The notes beneath the pieces were generated by a model. That model was not told the DNA's origin. It searched no databases and saw only the letters and a list, made by a program, of their open reading frames with translations. From an uncultured Eubacteriales bacterium (lineage in GTDB: Bacteria; Bacillota_A; Clostridia; Oscillospirales; Acutalibacteraceae), in contig CAKSGI010000027.1 in NCBI GenBank assembly GCA_934454005.1, positions 1-15,087 of the forward strand: DNA of 15,087 nucleotides, in the 5' to 3' direction. Positions 14,330 through 15,087 of this stretch are shown here, in pieces. A program made the translations under genes and the position numbers. How positions within the stretch are numbered: position 1 is the first letter of the stretch; each line of letters starts with the position of its first letter.

Positions 14330-14368
14330 AAAAGGAATTAATGCATAAATCACACATTAAATCCTTTT
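14330..14368 (-). terminator. Intrinsic terminator after the DUF4870-like pair
   Basis: A 14-bp stem with one A-A mismatch: arms 14330-14343 and 14355-14368, 11-base loop. On the minus strand the stem ends in CCTTTTTTAACT, a clear U-tract. It separates the small membrane-protein genes from obgE, so obgE should have its own promoter in the roughly 50 bases between; I see no convincing one. Confidence 0.75.
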
Positions 14369-14374
14369 AATATA

Positions 14375-14731
14375 TTATAATATATTAAACAGTGTTCCTA
14401 TTATTGGTAACGGCTTCTGAATACACTTTTTTGCATTAACTATCCCTATAATCATATAAGAAAATAATATCACAAAATAAACAATCCATAATAAAGACAC
14501 AATGGCAATTAAAATAGTAGAGATTGCTGAAAATATTTTTGATACAACAAATATAACAAACCACAGAGATGTAAAAATTATAGTTTTTATAATTCCTTGA
14601 TTTACGTGAAATCTTACAACCGGATTATCCTTATCAGAAATAAGTCCTGCTATCCAAAGAACTGCTATATAGGATAATACCGAAAATAATACTGTATTAT
14701 CATTCTTATCGCCATTTAAATCATTTTTCAT
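14375..14731 (-). CDS. DUF4870/Tic20-like small membrane protein
   Basis: A 118-residue protein with three hydrophobic segments (about 14-32, 48-67 and 71-98). The family mark is the first segment followed by DNPVVRFHVNQG (about 35-46), the conserved F-H-x-x-Q-G of DUF4870/Tic20-like proteins. A charged N-terminus of about 12 residues precedes it. These proteins have no settled function in bacteria; the tail ends in PLPIIGTLFNIL. GGAGG lies upstream of the ATG with acceptable spacing. It directly follows a paralogue (33 bp away) with the same VLxYI...H-x-x-Q-G layout, pointing to tandem duplication. Its transcript ends at the hairpin just downstream. Confidence 0.82.
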   Translation of the reverse strand: MKNDLNGDKNDNTVLFSVLSYIAVLWIAGLISDKDNPVVRFHVNQGIIKTIIFTSLWFVIFVVSKIFSAISTILIAIVSLLWIVYFVILFSYMIIGIVNAKKCIQKPLPIIGTLFNIL

Positions 14732-14764
14732 ATAAAAATCCTCCAGGAATTTAAATGCTTGATA

Positions 14765-15087
14765 TTATTTGCTTTTTTTTATAATTTTATCTATCTCGCT
14801 AACTAATGGCAAAGAAACTCTTTGATTTTTCATGGCTCCAGAAATTCCCATAATAATTAGTATAAACCAACTAACAGAAATAAGAACCACAAGCAAAACA
14901 AAAACTATCTCTGAAACCGCAGGAAAAGGATGCAACAAATACACTATAATTCCAGATAAAAAATATGAAAAAAATGCTACTGCAAATAATATCCCACCCT
15001 GCCTTGAATGAAACTTAACTTCTGGATTTTCTTTTTCCACAGAAAATAATCCCATAACAAACAATGGCCCTATATACGCAAGAACTG
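14765..15087 (-). CDS. DUF4870/Tic20-like small membrane protein (5' end outside window)
   Basis: The frame stays open to the right edge, and the residues before the first in-frame start-like TTG (15064) read VLAYIGP, which matches the family's first helix, so the true start is beyond the window. The visible part carries NPEVKFHSRQGG, the same F-H-x-x-Q-G mark as its downstream neighbour, then two or three hydrophobic segments and a lysine-rich tail ending LPLVSEIDKIIKKSK. Its function is unknown. With the neighbouring gene it forms a tandem pair of diverged paralogues, which may assemble together. No motif hints at an enzyme. Confidence 0.8.
   Translation of the reverse strand, partial: VLAYIGPLFVMGLFSVEKENPEVKFHSRQGGILFAVAFFSYFLSGIIVYLLHPFPAVSEIVFVLLVVLISVSWFILIIMGISGAMKNQRVSLPLVSEIDKIIKKSK

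Overview
The window is AT-rich, gene-dense DNA from what looks like an endospore-forming Clostridia-type Firmicute. The reasons are strong AGGAGG-type ribosome binding sites, AT-biased codon use, short intergenic gaps, and a clostridial gene set: a spore photoproduct lyase homologue, Mini-RNase III, YitT, an AGCS sodium:alanine symporter and an RsmF-type methylase. I cannot name a species. I see no rRNA, tRNA, CRISPR array, intact insertion sequence or prophage.

Layout, left to right. (1) Positions 2-1392, plus strand: the 3' part of a CPBP membrane protease-like gene overlaps tadA by 4 bases. A perfect 17-bp hairpin (1417-1460) ends this unit and the facing one. (2) Positions 6812-1495, minus strand: an O6-alkylguanine-DNA methyltransferase, the two halves of a heterodimeric ABC exporter, and an alanine/glycine symporter, closely spaced. 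The second exporter half stops soon after its H-loop. (3) Positions 6924-8366, plus strand: a small helical, possibly ferritin-like protein is translationally coupled to a SplB-like radical SAM protein. A nested palindrome follows at 8368-8431. (4) Positions 11252-8457, minus strand: rsmF-like methylase, nfo (endonuclease IV) and a CinA C-terminal-type amidase. (5) Positions 11253-11638: the only loosely packed stretch. It holds a 37-residue Gln/Asn-rich peptide gene with a strong Shine-Dalgarno, preceded by a folded leader that could form a pseudoknot onto that Shine-Dalgarno, and followed by a shared terminator. (6) Positions 14277-11639, minus strand: obgE, mrnC, yitT. (7) Positions 15087-14375, minus strand: two tandem DUF4870/Tic20-like small membrane proteins, the upstream one cut by the window edge, ending in their own terminator.

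How the parts fit: methyltransferase, SplB-like protein and Nfo give the centre a DNA-repair flavour. tadA, rsmF, mrnC and obgE are RNA-modification and ribosome-maturation functions. The rest is membrane transport or small membrane proteins.

Most worth a second look: the Gln/Asn-rich peptide with its structured leader, and the SplB-like protein, which by my alignment lacks a cysteine at both hydrogen-donor positions known to me. The shortened ABC half, the CPBP protein with a missing motif-2 histidine, and the nested palindrome after splB are secondary.
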